Shown piece after piece: positions 1 through 8,270 of a stretch of DNA of 64,000 bases (positions are counted from its first letter, which is position 1; each line of letters starts with the position of its first letter). The notes below the pieces were generated by a model that saw nothing but the letters and a program-made list of their open reading frames with translations, did no database searches and was not told the origin of the DNA. Both the position numbers and the translations under genes were made by a program. The DNA comes from an uncultured Blautia sp. (GTDB lineage: Bacteria; Bacillota_A; Clostridia; Lachnospirales; Lachnospiraceae): contig CAJLTE010000006.1 in NCBI GenBank assembly GCA_905209435.1, positions 5,930 through 69,929 on the forward strand, in the 5' to 3' direction.

Positions 1-2
1 AA

Positions 3-1223
3 CGCTTTGACCGTGTAAAAACAGGCGTACTGATGGCAGCAGCACTGGTTATACAGAGTCTGTTTCTGACCATGACGGGAAGTGTGCGGATCTATTTCTG
101 GATTCCGTGTATGATCATAGCGGTATTATTAATGATAGGATTTATTTATGGATGCTGCGACATCAGTCTCACAGATGCAGGATACTTTGGAATGATCGCA
201 TTTGTTGCAGCGGAGTTTACAGCATCAATAGAATGGCAGATAGTCTGCTTCTTCTGGAATGGGACAGTACCTGCAGTAATTATCCAGATTATGATGCTGG
301 TTCTGATCTATGGAAGTGTTGCAGTAATTTTATATAAAATGCTGCATATGCATCTTCCGATAGATGGAAAAATGGGGATCAGTCTGAAAGAATATATCTC
401 CGGACTGGTGATCGCAATTGCAGTATTTGCAGTCAGCAACATCAGCTTTCTGACAGAAAATACCCCATTTTCGGGACGTTATTCTTTTGAGATCGGAAAT
501 ATCCGTACACTGGTGGATCTGGGAGGAATCGCAATCCTGTATGCACATCTGATCCAGTGCTGCGAATTACGTGTGCGTAAGGAACTGGAAGCAGTGCAGA
601 ATGTGCTCCAGAATCAGTACGTGCAGTACAAACAGTCACGCGAGAGTATTGAGCTGATCAATTATAAATACCACGATCTGAAGCACCAGATTGCAGTGCT
701 CCGAAGTGAGGAAGATCCGAAGAAGAGAGAGGAATTTCTGAATCGGATGGAAGAAGAAATCCGCCAGTATGAAGCTCAGAATAAAACTGGAAATAAGGTG
801 CTGGATACAGTACTTACGACTAAAAGTCTTTATTGCGCGAAACATGGGATTACGTTTACATGTGTGGCAGACGGAACGCTGCTTGATTTCATGGATGTCA
901 TGGACATCTGCAGCATTTTTGGAAACGCGCTGGATAATGCGATCGAGTGTGAATTAAAGATACCGGAGAAAGAGAAACGTCTGATCCATGTAACAGTGTC
1001 AAAACAGAAGCAGTTCCTGATCCTGAGATTTGAGAATTACTGCGAAGAAACGCTGCAATATCAGGAAGGAACGCCGGTTACAACCAAGAAAGAGAAAGAA
1101 TTCCATGGATATGGGCTAAAGAGCATCCAGTATACGGTAAATAAGTATGATGGAGCTGTCAGTATGAATCTGGAAGATAACTGGTTTGAATTGAAGGTTT
1201 TGATTCCTATGGTACAAAAATAA
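3..1223 (+). CDS. AgrC-like GHKL sensor histidine kinase, 5' end outside the window
   Basis: Membrane sensor kinase of the GHKL (AgrC/ComD-like) class that would phosphorylate a LytTR-type response regulator. The reading frame is open to the left edge with no stop before the ATG at 33, so the true start probably lies upstream and the protein is partial here. The first 190 codons hold about five hydrophobic segments. A coiled stretch (ELEAVQNVLQNQYVQYK) follows, then the phosphoacceptor box YHDLKHQI, the N box NALDNAIECE and a G box HGYGLKSI, which is the short ATPase layout of this class. No ligand or regulator gene is visible because the upstream side is cut. Family call is firm; the signal sensed is unknown. 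Confidence 0.88.
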   Translation, partial: RFDRVKTGVLMAAALVIQSLFLTMTGSVRIYFWIPCMIIAVLLMIGFIYGCCDISLTDAGYFGMIAFVAAEFTASIEWQIVCFFWNGTVPAVIIQIMMLVLIYGSVAVILYKMLHMHLPIDGKMGISLKEYISGLVIAIAVFAVSNISFLTENTPFSGRYSFEIGNIRTLVDLGGIAILYAHLIQCCELRVRKELEAVQNVLQNQYVQYKQSRESIELINYKYHDLKHQIAVLRSEEDPKKREEFLNRMEEEIRQYEAQNKTGNKVLDTVLTTKSLYCAKHGITFTCVADGTLLDFMDVMDICSIFGNALDNAIECELKIPEKEKRLIHVTVSKQKQFLILRFENYCEETLQYQEGTPVTTKKEKEFHGYGLKSIQYTVNKYDGAVSMNLEDNWFELKVLIPMVQK

Positions 1224-1245
1224 AAGAATAGATTAGCCAACAGCG

Positions 1246-1275
1246 GCCGGGTTCCAACGGGAATCCGGCTATTAC
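1246..1275 (+). terminator. Probable terminator after the sensor kinase
   Basis: A GC-rich 10-bp stem (GCCGGGTTCC against GGGAATCCGGC, one G-U pair) sits 22 bases behind the kinase stop. The following tract is only moderately T-rich, so termination efficiency is uncertain. Confidence 0.5.
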
Positions 1276-1444
1276 TGTATATAATGCACAAATGCAATAA
1301 AACAATTTTAGATAAAATATCTAATACCAAAACAGTTTATGCGTATTTTGTACAGATTATGCAATTTTTTACCAGAAAAAAAATGATGTGGTAGGATAAA
1401 ACCATAAGATCCAAAGAGGAGAAACAGGAATAGGAGGAAAGGAA

Positions 1445-4345
1445 ATGAACCTGGACATGTTAAGGATGGAAGACGTTTATAAGTATGTGATGAAATGTCT
1501 TCCGTATCTGATCCCGTTTATTATTCTTTTAGTAGCGGGAATTGTTATTTTTATTGCAACCAGAAAAGTGAAAGTTGAAAAAAGAAAATTATGGAGAAGT
1601 GAATCCTGGATAGCAATACTATTATCTTTTGTGCTGGGCGTTACTGGAATTTGTTTTAATCCAATGTATTCATCTATTTGCCTTGTTTTTGCGAAGACAG
1701 AAGGCATGACTGAAGAAACTGCGGAAAAAGGAAAACAGTTATGTGAAAAAATTGCAGAAGAGGGAGTTGTACTTTTAAAGAATGAGGACGAGACACTTCC
1801 ATTGAAAGAGAAGAATATCAATGTATTTGGATGGGCGTCCACAAATCCGTGTTATGGCGGAACAGGATCTGGTTCTGTTGATACTTCTTCAGCAGTAAGT
1901 CTTCTTGATGGCCTTAGAGATGCCGGTTTTTCATTAAATGATGAATTGGAAAAATTCTATACAGATTATAATACGGAACGTATAACTGGAAGTTTGTCAG
2001 GAAATACAGACTGGACACTTCCAGAGCCATCTGCTGACAGTTATACATCTTCTATGATGGATAATGCAAAGAACTTTTCTGATACTGCAGTTGTTGTTAT
2101 TGCCAGAGTTGGTGGTGAAGGTGAAGACTTACCGAAGGATATGGAAAATGCCAACTATAATACCACTGACGAAGGTGCAGGTCACGAAGGCGATTTTGTA
2201 GCAGGCCAGTCTTATCTTGAATTGAGTAAAACAGAAAAAGATATGGTAGATCTTGTCTGCAATAATTTTGAAAATGTTATTGTTATTTATAACAGTGCAA
2301 ATGCATTCGAACTGGGATGGGTTGATGAATATGAGAATATTAAAGGTGTTTTGAATATTGCAGGACCTGGACAGACAGGATTTGATGCACTGGGAAAAGT
2401 TTTAAGTGGTGAAGTAAATCCATCAGGACATTTAGCAGATACCTATGTATATGATCTGACAGATACTTACAATTATAATAACATTGGTGATTTTAAATAT
2501 GACAATGTAGAAGAATTTAAAGATATTAACGGACCGGAAGGAACAGATTATAATACAGTATCATTTGTAAATTATATAGAAAGTATTTATATTGGTTACA
2601 AATTTTATGAGACTGCAGATGCAGAAGGTCTGATTAAATATGACGATGTTGTTCAATATCCGTTTGGTTATGGATTAAGTTATACTACATTTGATCAGAA
2701 AATTACAGATTTAAAAACAGATAATGATGGGAAGATTACGGTAGATGTAACAGTTACGAATACAGGAGATGTAGAAGGTAAAGATGCAGTTGAACTGTAT
2801 TTTACTCCTCCGTATACGAATGGTGGAATTGAAAAATCAGAAGTAAATTTACTGGATTTTGAAAAAACAGATAGTTTAAAACCGGGAGAAAGTCAGACAA
2901 TTTCTTTTGAATTTGATCAGGACGAGCTGGCCTCATATGACGCTAAGGATAAAGGATGCTACGTGCTGGAAACTGGAGAATATAACCTTAGTGTAAGAAG
3001 TGATTCTCATACTGTTCTGGATTCAAAAACAATAGAAATCGTAGATGAAATTGTATATGATTCAGAAAACCCAAGATCTTCAGATGATACAGCTGCTCAG
3101 AATGTATTTGATTATGCGGCAGGAGATGTAGAATATCTTAGCAGAAAAAATCATTTTGCAAACTACGAAGAGGCAACAGCGGCACCAACAGACTATAGTA
3201 TGTCTGATGAAGTAAAAGCGAAATTTTTAAATAACGATAATTATAACTATGAAGACTATAATGATGAATCTGATGAAATGCCCGTAACAGGCGCTGATAA
3301 TGGCGTAAAACTGGCAGATCTAAGAGGCCTTGATTATGACGATGAGTTATGGGATCAGTTGCTGGATGAGCTGACTGTAGATGATATGGTTACAATGCTT
3401 GGAAGTGCAGGATTTTCTACAAAAGAAATCAAAGATATTGGTAAAGTAGAAACTTCCGAAATTGATGGACCTGCAGGACTGCATTCTTTCTTTAATCAAA
3501 ATAAACAGGGCTCCTGCTATCCGGCATCAAACCTGATGGCATGTACATGGAATAAAGATCTTGCAGAAGAACTTGGAAGTCAGATTGGTGACGAGGCAGC
3601 AGAAATTAATGTCAATGGATGGTATGGACCGGCAATGAATATTCACAGATCTGCATTTTCAGGAAGAAATTATGAGTACTTCTCAGAAGATGCTGTATTG
3701 AGTGGAAGACTTGCTGCTCAGGAAGTAAAAGCTGCACAGGAAAAAGGTGTTTATTGTTTCCTGAAACACTTTGCATTAAATGACCAGGAAACAAACAGAA
3801 ATAATCAGCTTTGCGTCTGGGTAGATGAGCAGGCGGCAAGAGAAGGATATCTGAAAGCATTTGAATATGCTGTAAAAGATGGAAAAGCAACAGCAATTAT
3901 GTCTGCATTTAACTATATTGGAACCGCATGGGCGGGTGCAAGCAGCAGCCTTTTAAATGATGTTCTGAGATCTGAGTGGGGATTCAGAGGAACAGTTTTA
4001 ACAGATGCAGCACTTGATGGATATAATTATATTAATGGAGATCAGGAAGTACGAAATGGTGGAGATGCAATATTAAACCCGGATTTTGGCGGAGATACCA
4101 TTATTCATGATACTGAGAGTGCAACTTCTGTAATTGCAATGAGAAATGCTGCACATAATGTATTGTATACCGTAGTAAACAGTAATGCGTATAGCGAAGA
4201 AAACAGTGATGCTTTTGGTCTGATGACATGGGAAAAAATATATTATGGATGCCTGGCGGTTATCTGTATTCTTCTTCTTGGTGCTGAAATAATTACAGTC
4301 AGAAGATACCTGAAACGTAAGAAACAGTCTCAGGAATTACAGTAA
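1445..4345 (+). CDS. Membrane-anchored GH3 family beta-glycosidase with reversed domain order
   Basis: Retaining glycoside hydrolase family 3 enzyme, probably a beta-glucosidase or related exo-glycosidase acting outside the membrane. The order is unusual. Two membrane segments (about residues 20-39 and 54-76) come first, then the GH3 C-terminal-type domain (GVVLLKNEDETLPL near 110-122), a fibronectin III-like domain (about 430-535), and last the GH3 catalytic barrel (about 600-920). A final membrane segment lies near 932-952. The nucleophile aspartate is D854 in VLTDAALDGY, where most members read SDW. Reversed GH3 enzymes are known from Ruminococcus and Butyrivibrio; the membrane anchors at both ends are less usual. 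The ATG follows a strong AGGAGG site. GtrA lies 14 bases downstream, so the two are probably co-transcribed. Substrate cannot be read from sequence. Confidence 0.9.
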   Translation: MNLDMLRMEDVYKYVMKCLPYLIPFIILLVAGIVIFIATRKVKVEKRKLWRSESWIAILLSFVLGVTGICFNPMYSSICLVFAKTEGMTEETAEKGKQLCEKIAEEGVVLLKNEDETLPLKEKNINVFGWASTNPCYGGTGSGSVDTSSAVSLLDGLRDAGFSLNDELEKFYTDYNTERITGSLSGNTDWTLPEPSADSYTSSMMDNAKNFSDTAVVVIARVGGEGEDLPKDMENANYNTTDEGAGHEGDFVAGQSYLELSKTEKDMVDLVCNNFENVIVIYNSANAFELGWVDEYENIKGVLNIAGPGQTGFDALGKVLSGEVNPSGHLADTYVYDLTDTYNYNNIGDFKYDNVEEFKDINGPEGTDYNTVSFVNYIESIYIGYKFYETADAEGLIKYDDVVQYPFGYGLSYTTFDQKITDLKTDNDGKITVDVTVTNTGDVEGKDAVELYFTPPYTNGGIEKSEVNLLDFEKTDSLKPGESQTISFEFDQDELASYDAKDKGCYVLETGEYNLSVRSDSHTVLDSKTIEIVDEIVYDSENPRSSDDTAAQNVFDYAAGDVEYLSRKNHFANYEEATAAPTDYSMSDEVKAKFLNNDNYNYEDYNDESDEMPVTGADNGVKLADLRGLDYDDELWDQLLDELTVDDMVTMLGSAGFSTKEIKDIGKVETSEIDGPAGLHSFFNQNKQGSCYPASNLMACTWNKDLAEELGSQIGDEAAEINVNGWYGPAMNIHRSAFSGRNYEYFSEDAVLSGRLAAQEVKAAQEKGVYCFLKHFALNDQETNRNNQLCVWVDEQAAREGYLKAFEYAVKDGKATAIMSAFNYIGTAWAGASSSLLNDVLRSEWGFRGTVLTDAALDGYNYINGDQEVRNGGDAILNPDFGGDTIIHDTESATSVIAMRNAAHNVLYTVVNSNAYSEENSDAFGLMTWEKIYYGCLAVICILLLGAEIITVRRYLKRKKQSQELQ

Positions 4346-4359
4346 AACAGGTGATAGTC

Positions 4360-4926
4360 ATGGACAAAAAAATAATAAATTCATGGCAAAACTTTGCCGA
4401 CAGACATCCCGGAGCCTCAAAATGGATCCGGGAGGGAGGTCTGTTTGTGATCGTCAGTAATCTGATCACGGTACTGAAATATCTGTTGCTGCTGTTCCTG
4501 CCGCTGGCATTTGCCGGACTTCCGAAGATTGATTTCGGATTTCCGGGAATTGATATTACATTGTTTGGTGAGACATTTAAATGGAACATTATTGGGTATG
4601 ATGCACAGCATGGGGGACTTCCTTACTTTTGTGCTTACATGGTAGCCATGGTCCTGGGAGAATGCATCAATTTCCCAATTCAGAGGAACTTCGTTTTCCG
4701 AAGCAAGGGAAAAGTTGGATATCAGGCGTTCTGGTATCTGATCGCATTCTGTATCGTGACCTGTATCGTAAATTCCATTAACTGCATCTGGGTCGCAGTA
4801 GCAGGAATGTTTGTACCGGACTGGTTGTACAATATCGGAACTACAGTGCTGAATGGCGGTGTATCGATGGTGGTATTCTTCTTCGTGAATAAGATTATTT
4901 TCCCGGAAGGAGTTGCTAAGACGTAA
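4360..4926 (+). CDS. GtrA family membrane protein
   Basis: Small polytopic membrane protein of the GtrA/DPMS2 family, whose members help move polyprenyl-linked sugars across the membrane or assist cell-surface glycosylation. Four hydrophobic segments are visible, with the family signature NFPIQRNFVF in the second half. A GTG at 4351 is in frame, but I chose the ATG at 4360 because an AGGTGA motif lies about seven bases before it. It follows the membrane-anchored GH3 gene by 14 bases, which suggests a shared surface-glycan role; that link is inference. A hairpin terminator follows at 4971. Confidence 0.85.
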   Translation: MDKKIINSWQNFADRHPGASKWIREGGLFVIVSNLITVLKYLLLLFLPLAFAGLPKIDFGFPGIDITLFGETFKWNIIGYDAQHGGLPYFCAYMVAMVLGECINFPIQRNFVFRSKGKVGYQAFWYLIAFCIVTCIVNSINCIWVAVAGMFVPDWLYNIGTTVLNGGVSMVVFFFVNKIIFPEGVAKT

Positions 4927-4970
4927 CAGTACAAGGGATGAAATGACAACAGAATAGGAATATATAATAG

Positions 4971-5012
4971 AAAGGACTTTCTATGGAGATAAAATCCATG
5001 GGAAGTCCTTTT
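4971..5012 (+). terminator. Hairpin terminator after the GH3-gtrA unit
   Basis: Stem of AAAGGACTT with AAGTCCTTT plus an inner ATGGA/TCCAT helix and a short T run. It ends the GH3-gtrA transcript before the next promoter at 5116. Confidence 0.7.
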
Positions 5013-5115
5013 AGTATCGTTCACACACCAATATTCAGTGAGATGTTTTGACATGTATATACCAAAATCCTGAGATGTAATGTTCTTTTAAATTCGTGTT
5101 ATGTTCTGAAAAATG

Positions 5116-5149
5116 TTGACAGCTATATCTATCAAGAATAAACTTGATA
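5116..5149 (+). promoter_or_regulatory. Promoter with overlapping inverted repeat upstream of the DUF1810/MNT/HEPN genes
   Basis: TTGACA (5116-5121), a 17-base spacer and TAAACT (5139-5144) form a good sigma-A promoter. A 7-bp inverted repeat, TATCAAG (5130-5136) and CTTGATA (5143-5149), lies across the -10 box, as expected of a repressor operator. Which protein binds it is not known. Confidence 0.6.
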
Positions 5150-5192
5150 AAAAGGAGTTTCAGATAAATCAGGAAGAGGAGGGTGACGCACC

Positions 5193-5615
5193 ATGGAACA
5201 GGGACTGGATAGATTTATAAAAGCGCAGAAAGCATTTTATAAAGAAGCTCTGGAAGAGATCCGCCAGGGCCAGAAGCAGAGTCACTGGATGTGGTTTATT
5301 TTTCCACAGATCATTGGTCTGGGACGAAGTGAAACAGCACAGTATTATTCCATAAAGAACTTACAGGAAGCAAAAGATTTCCTGAATAATGAAGTACTTG
5401 GTGCAAACCTGCGTGAGATATCAGAAGCATTGCTTAAGGTAGATTCTAATGATGCCAGAGAAGTCATGGGATGGCCGGATGATATGAAACTGAAATCATG
5501 CATGACATTATTCCTGGAAGCAGATCCGCAATGTGAAGTATTTCAGAAAGTTCTGGACAAATTTTTTGATGGTGAAAAAGACCAGAAGACGATAGATATA
5601 TGTTATAATAACTAA
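5193..5615 (+). CDS. DUF1810 family protein
   Basis: Soluble 140-residue protein of the DUF1810 family, whose biochemical role I do not know. The family hallmarks are visible: an N-terminal DRFIKAQ...FYKEALEEIRQGQK stretch, the conserved HWMWFIFPQ motif and a central QYYSI. Full length for the family. The ATG follows a GAGGAGGGTG site. It is the first gene behind the promoter/operator at 5116 and lies 35 bases before the MNT gene on the same strand, so it is probably transcribed with the toxin-antitoxin pair. Whether it takes part in that module is open. Confidence 0.85.
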   Translation: MEQGLDRFIKAQKAFYKEALEEIRQGQKQSHWMWFIFPQIIGLGRSETAQYYSIKNLQEAKDFLNNEVLGANLREISEALLKVDSNDAREVMGWPDDMKLKSCMTLFLEADPQCEVFQKVLDKFFDGEKDQKTIDICYNN

Positions 5616-5650
5616 AATTGCCAATTTTTTATGTTGGGGGGTGACACTTA

Positions 5651-5932
5651 TTGAACGTAATGCCAATTTCGGATTTAATTGCGCAGGTATCTCAAATATG
5701 TAAAAGAAACGGTGTGCAGAGATTAGATCTTTTTGGGTCTTTTGCAACAGGGACAGCTACACCGACCAGCGATATTGATTTTGTTGTATACGGATGTAGA
5801 GATATTCTGCATCTGGAAGAGGAACTGGAAAATATTGATACACTTCGAAAAATTGACATCTTCGAATATGAGAGTATAAATAATAAATTTCTGAAGGAGG
5901 ATATTGAGAAATATGGAAAGCAAATATATTAA
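5651..5932 (+). CDS. MNT-type nucleotidyltransferase, antitoxin of a HEPN/MNT pair
   Basis: Minimal nucleotidyltransferase (MntA class). In characterised pairs this enzyme adds AMP groups to a tyrosine of the partner HEPN protein and thereby silences its RNase activity. The sequence GSFATGTATPTSDID matches GSX10DXD exactly, the metal- and nucleotide-binding motif. I chose the TTG at 5651 because a GGGGGGTGA site lies seven bases before it; the in-frame ATG at 5660 is farther than usual. Length (about 94 residues) fits the family. The gene overlaps the HEPN gene by 20 bases, so translation is probably coupled. Confidence 0.85.
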   Translation: MNVMPISDLIAQVSQICKRNGVQRLDLFGSFATGTATPTSDIDFVVYGCRDILHLEEELENIDTLRKIDIFEYESINNKFLKEDIEKYGKQIY

Positions 5933-6320
5933 TCGCTATCATACTTTTTGCAGCAGCCTGAAGAATCTTGAAAAAAGCCGACACGCTGATCCAAAAGCTG
6001 ATTTTGTACTGGAAGGTACTGTATTAAATTTCAATCTGACTTTTGATATTTCTTGGAAGGTAATGAAAGATATCCTTATTAAGCAGCTGGGGATTCTGGA
6101 CTTTGCAATCGGATCACCGAGGGAAACACTGCATCAATCTTTTACCAACAAAATAATTGATGATGATCGTTGGCTTCAGATGCTGCGTGCAAGAAATCAG
6201 CTTGCGCATGACTATGATGGTACTTTTGCAGCCGAAAAATTTCAGGATATTATAAATGTCTATTATCCTTTGTTTGAGAAACTGAGAGATAATGTGAAAA
6301 AATATTATACCACAGAGTAG
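5913..6320 (+). CDS. HEPN/HI0074-family toxin, partner of the MNT enzyme
   Basis: All-helical HEPN domain protein of the nucleotidyltransferase substrate-binding (HI0074/HepT-like) group, probably an RNase toxin held in check by its MNT partner. The segment RNQLAHDY fits the RX4HXY signature, with R and H as active-site residues and Y as the known AMPylation site in HepT proteins. I prefer the ATG at 5913, 12 bases after AAGGAGG; an in-frame TTG at 5904 is too close to that site. Length 135 residues is normal. It shares a transcript with the MNT gene and ends shortly before a bidirectional terminator. Confidence 0.83.
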   Translation: MESKYINRYHTFCSSLKNLEKSRHADPKADFVLEGTVLNFNLTFDISWKVMKDILIKQLGILDFAIGSPRETLHQSFTNKIIDDDRWLQMLRARNQLAHDYDGTFAAEKFQDIINVYYPLFEKLRDNVKKYYTTE

Positions 6321-6345
6321 ATTATATGCAAAAAAATAATGCGTA

Positions 6346-6374
6346 TAAGGGGTGGCATAGAAGCCACCCCTTTA
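6346..6374. terminator. Bidirectional terminator between HEPN and VOC genes
   Basis: Near-perfect palindrome TAAGGGGTGGC / GCCACCCCTTTA with a six-base loop, placed between convergent genes. It carries A-rich sequence on the left and T-rich on the right, so it can serve both strands. Confidence 0.8.
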
Positions 6375-6378
6375 TTGA

Positions 6379-6720
6379 TCAGTCATTCAATTTCCAGTTT
6401 TCCAGTAATTTCAGCTCAATCTTTGTGCCATCCGGCAGTGAGAACCAGTGGTCATTAATGATGCTGACAGGATAAGCTTTGATTTTTTCCATGATTTCCG
6501 GTACAGAATCTACTGCAATAGAAATATGGTCGTAGCCATTTTCGGCAGTAGTATTGATTTCTGTAGCTTCACAGAGCTGGATGCCTTCTCTGAACCAGCA
6601 TTTACGTTCCGGTTTTTCACCGATTTCACGCCACATATTCATTTCAAAAACATCTTCAAAGAATTTCTGCGCATCTTCATAGGATTTGGTGCGGATAGCC
6701 GCATGGTCAATCTTTGCCAT
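6379..6720 (-). CDS. VOC (glyoxalase/bleomycin-resistance) family protein
   Basis: Small 113-residue vicinal-oxygen-chelate fold protein. Two beta-alpha-beta-beta-beta units are recognisable: IDHAAIRTKSYEDAQKFFEDVF at the start with the first putative metal ligand H6, and YDHISIAVDSV in the middle, ending with DGTKIELKLLE, where the glutamate is the usual last ligand. Such proteins isomerise, cleave or merely bind small molecules, and the substrate is not predictable. It is a single gene convergent with the HEPN gene and divergent from the aldo/keto reductase at 6881. Confidence 0.8.
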   Translation of the reverse strand: MAKIDHAAIRTKSYEDAQKFFEDVFEMNMWREIGEKPERKCWFREGIQLCEATEINTTAENGYDHISIAVDSVPEIMEKIKAYPVSIINDHWFSLPDGTKIELKLLENWKLND

Positions 6721-6880
6721 AATATTGTGTGCTCCTTTTTCTGAAAGTTCATAGATATTATACTATAGAAAAAAGAATAAGAGATTTTTTACAGACATGC
6801 AATAGAAATTGATAAAATTTTCCGTTATAATAGAATAGTTAAACAGAATATTAAGCAAAAATAAACAAGGAGGTCTTCAC

Positions 6881-8008
6881 ATGGCTTATTTAGGGGAAAA
6901 CATTAAGAAACTTGGATTTGGTCTGATGCGTCTGCCGAAGTTAGAGGGCGACGTGATCGATGTAGAGCAGACCAAAAAGATGGTAGACCTGTTTATGGAT
7001 GCAGGATTTACTTATTTTGATACAGCCTGGGCGTATGCAGGCAGTGAGGATGCAATCCGCCAGGCTCTGGTAGAGCGTTATCCGAGAGAGAAATTCCAGC
7101 TTGCCACAAAGAACGCAGCATGGATCAACTGCAAGACAAAAGAAGAAGCAATGGCACAGTTTGATACTTCTCTGAAACAGACAGGAGCAGGATATTTCGA
7201 TTTTTATCTCTTACATAATCTTGGAGAAGCACGTACCAAATATTTTGATGATTTCGGACTTTGGGACTGGGTACAGGAGAAAAAAGCGCAGGGCCTGATC
7301 AAACATGTAGGTTTCTCTTTCCATTCCACACCGGAAGAACTGGACGCAATCCTGAATGCACATCCGGAAATGGAATTTGTACAGCTTCAGATTAACTATG
7401 CAGACTGGGAAAATCCGGCAATTCAGTCCAGAGGATGCTATGAAGTAGCACGTAAGCACGGCAAACCTGTTGTAATTATGGAACCTGTAAAAGGTGGTAT
7501 GCTTGCAACTCCTCCGAAGAGCGTAGAAGAGATTTTGAAAGCAGCAGAACCGGAATCTTCCGCCGCATCCTGGGCAGTTCGTTTTGCTGCAAATCTGGAA
7601 GGAGTGATCACAGTTCTGTCCGGCATGAGCAATGTAGAGCAGATGCAGGACAATCTTTCTTACATGAAAGACTTCAACGGCCTGACAGAGAAAGAGCAGG
7701 AAACCCTGAACAAAGCACAGGAAGAACTGAAGAAAATCCCGCTGATTCCGTGTACAACCTGTAACTACTGCACAAAAGTCTGTCCAATGGAAATCGGAGT
7801 TTCCGGTTCCTTTACAGCAATGAATTATCTGACCTTATACGGAAGCAAAGATCAGGCACTTCATCAGGAAGGATGGCTTGTAGGTGGCCATGGCAGAAAA
7901 TCCGCAACTGAATGTGTGAAATGCGGTAAGTGTGAAGAAGTATGTCCGCAACATATCAAGATCAGAGATGAACTGGAGAAAGTTGCAGCAGAACTTCTTG
8001 GAAAATAA
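6881..8008 (+). CDS. Aldo/keto reductase with C-terminal 4Fe-4S ferredoxin domain
   Basis: Cytoplasmic oxidoreductase. Residues 1 to about 290 form an aldo/keto reductase barrel: GFGLMRLP, FDTAWAYAGSE with the catalytic tyrosine, and the DFYLLHNL strand with the histidine of the active site. The last 110 residues add an iron-sulfur module with CTTCNYCTKVCP and CVKCGKCEEVCP, enough for two 4Fe-4S clusters. This fused type is common in anaerobic Firmicutes; electron donor and substrate are not defined. The ATG follows AAGGAGG at good spacing. TATAAT at 6826 may be the -10 box, but I see no well-spaced -35. A terminator follows at 8031, so it is probably a single-gene unit. Confidence 0.92.
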   Translation: MAYLGENIKKLGFGLMRLPKLEGDVIDVEQTKKMVDLFMDAGFTYFDTAWAYAGSEDAIRQALVERYPREKFQLATKNAAWINCKTKEEAMAQFDTSLKQTGAGYFDFYLLHNLGEARTKYFDDFGLWDWVQEKKAQGLIKHVGFSFHSTPEELDAILNAHPEMEFVQLQINYADWENPAIQSRGCYEVARKHGKPVVIMEPVKGGMLATPPKSVEEILKAAEPESSAASWAVRFAANLEGVITVLSGMSNVEQMQDNLSYMKDFNGLTEKEQETLNKAQEELKKIPLIPCTTCNYCTKVCPMEIGVSGSFTAMNYLTLYGSKDQALHQEGWLVGGHGRKSATECVKCGKCEEVCPQHIKIRDELEKVAAELLGK

Positions 8009-8030
8009 TATATAATTGTAAGTTGTATGG

Positions 8031-8060
8031 AGCCTCCTGAATGAATTTCAGGGGGCTTTT
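8031..8060 (+). terminator. Terminator of the aldo/keto reductase gene
   Basis: Eleven-pair stem AGCCTCCTGAA / TTCAGGGGGCT with a four-base loop followed by TTTT. Confidence 0.88.
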
Positions 8061-8172
8061 AAAGATATTGTAGATTTGACATTTTTGTTCAAGGTGTTAA
8101 AATATTTCTAAATAATTTGGCTCTCAAATGAAATCAATAAGAGTTACAATTGACTGTCAGAGATAAATATTT

Positions 8173-8245
8173 AACCAAGTCAAGTAAGCCCCTGCCTCAA
8201 TTGCTAAAGTAATAAATGGTGGGTAGGGACAGGAAACTATATTAA
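8173..8245 (+). repeat. Dispersed intergenic repeat, copy 1
   Basis: Core AACCAAGTCAAGTAAGC followed by CCCTGCCTCAATTGC (8173-8204). It belongs to the family also seen at 22097, 57732 and 60322. In this copy CCCTGCC can pair with GGTAGGG about 30 bases later, giving a stem-loop. It lies between the reductase terminator and the patatin gene, in an otherwise empty 260-base gap. Confidence 0.7.
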
Positions 8246-8270
8246 GAAAAAGACGAAAGTGAGAAAAGCT

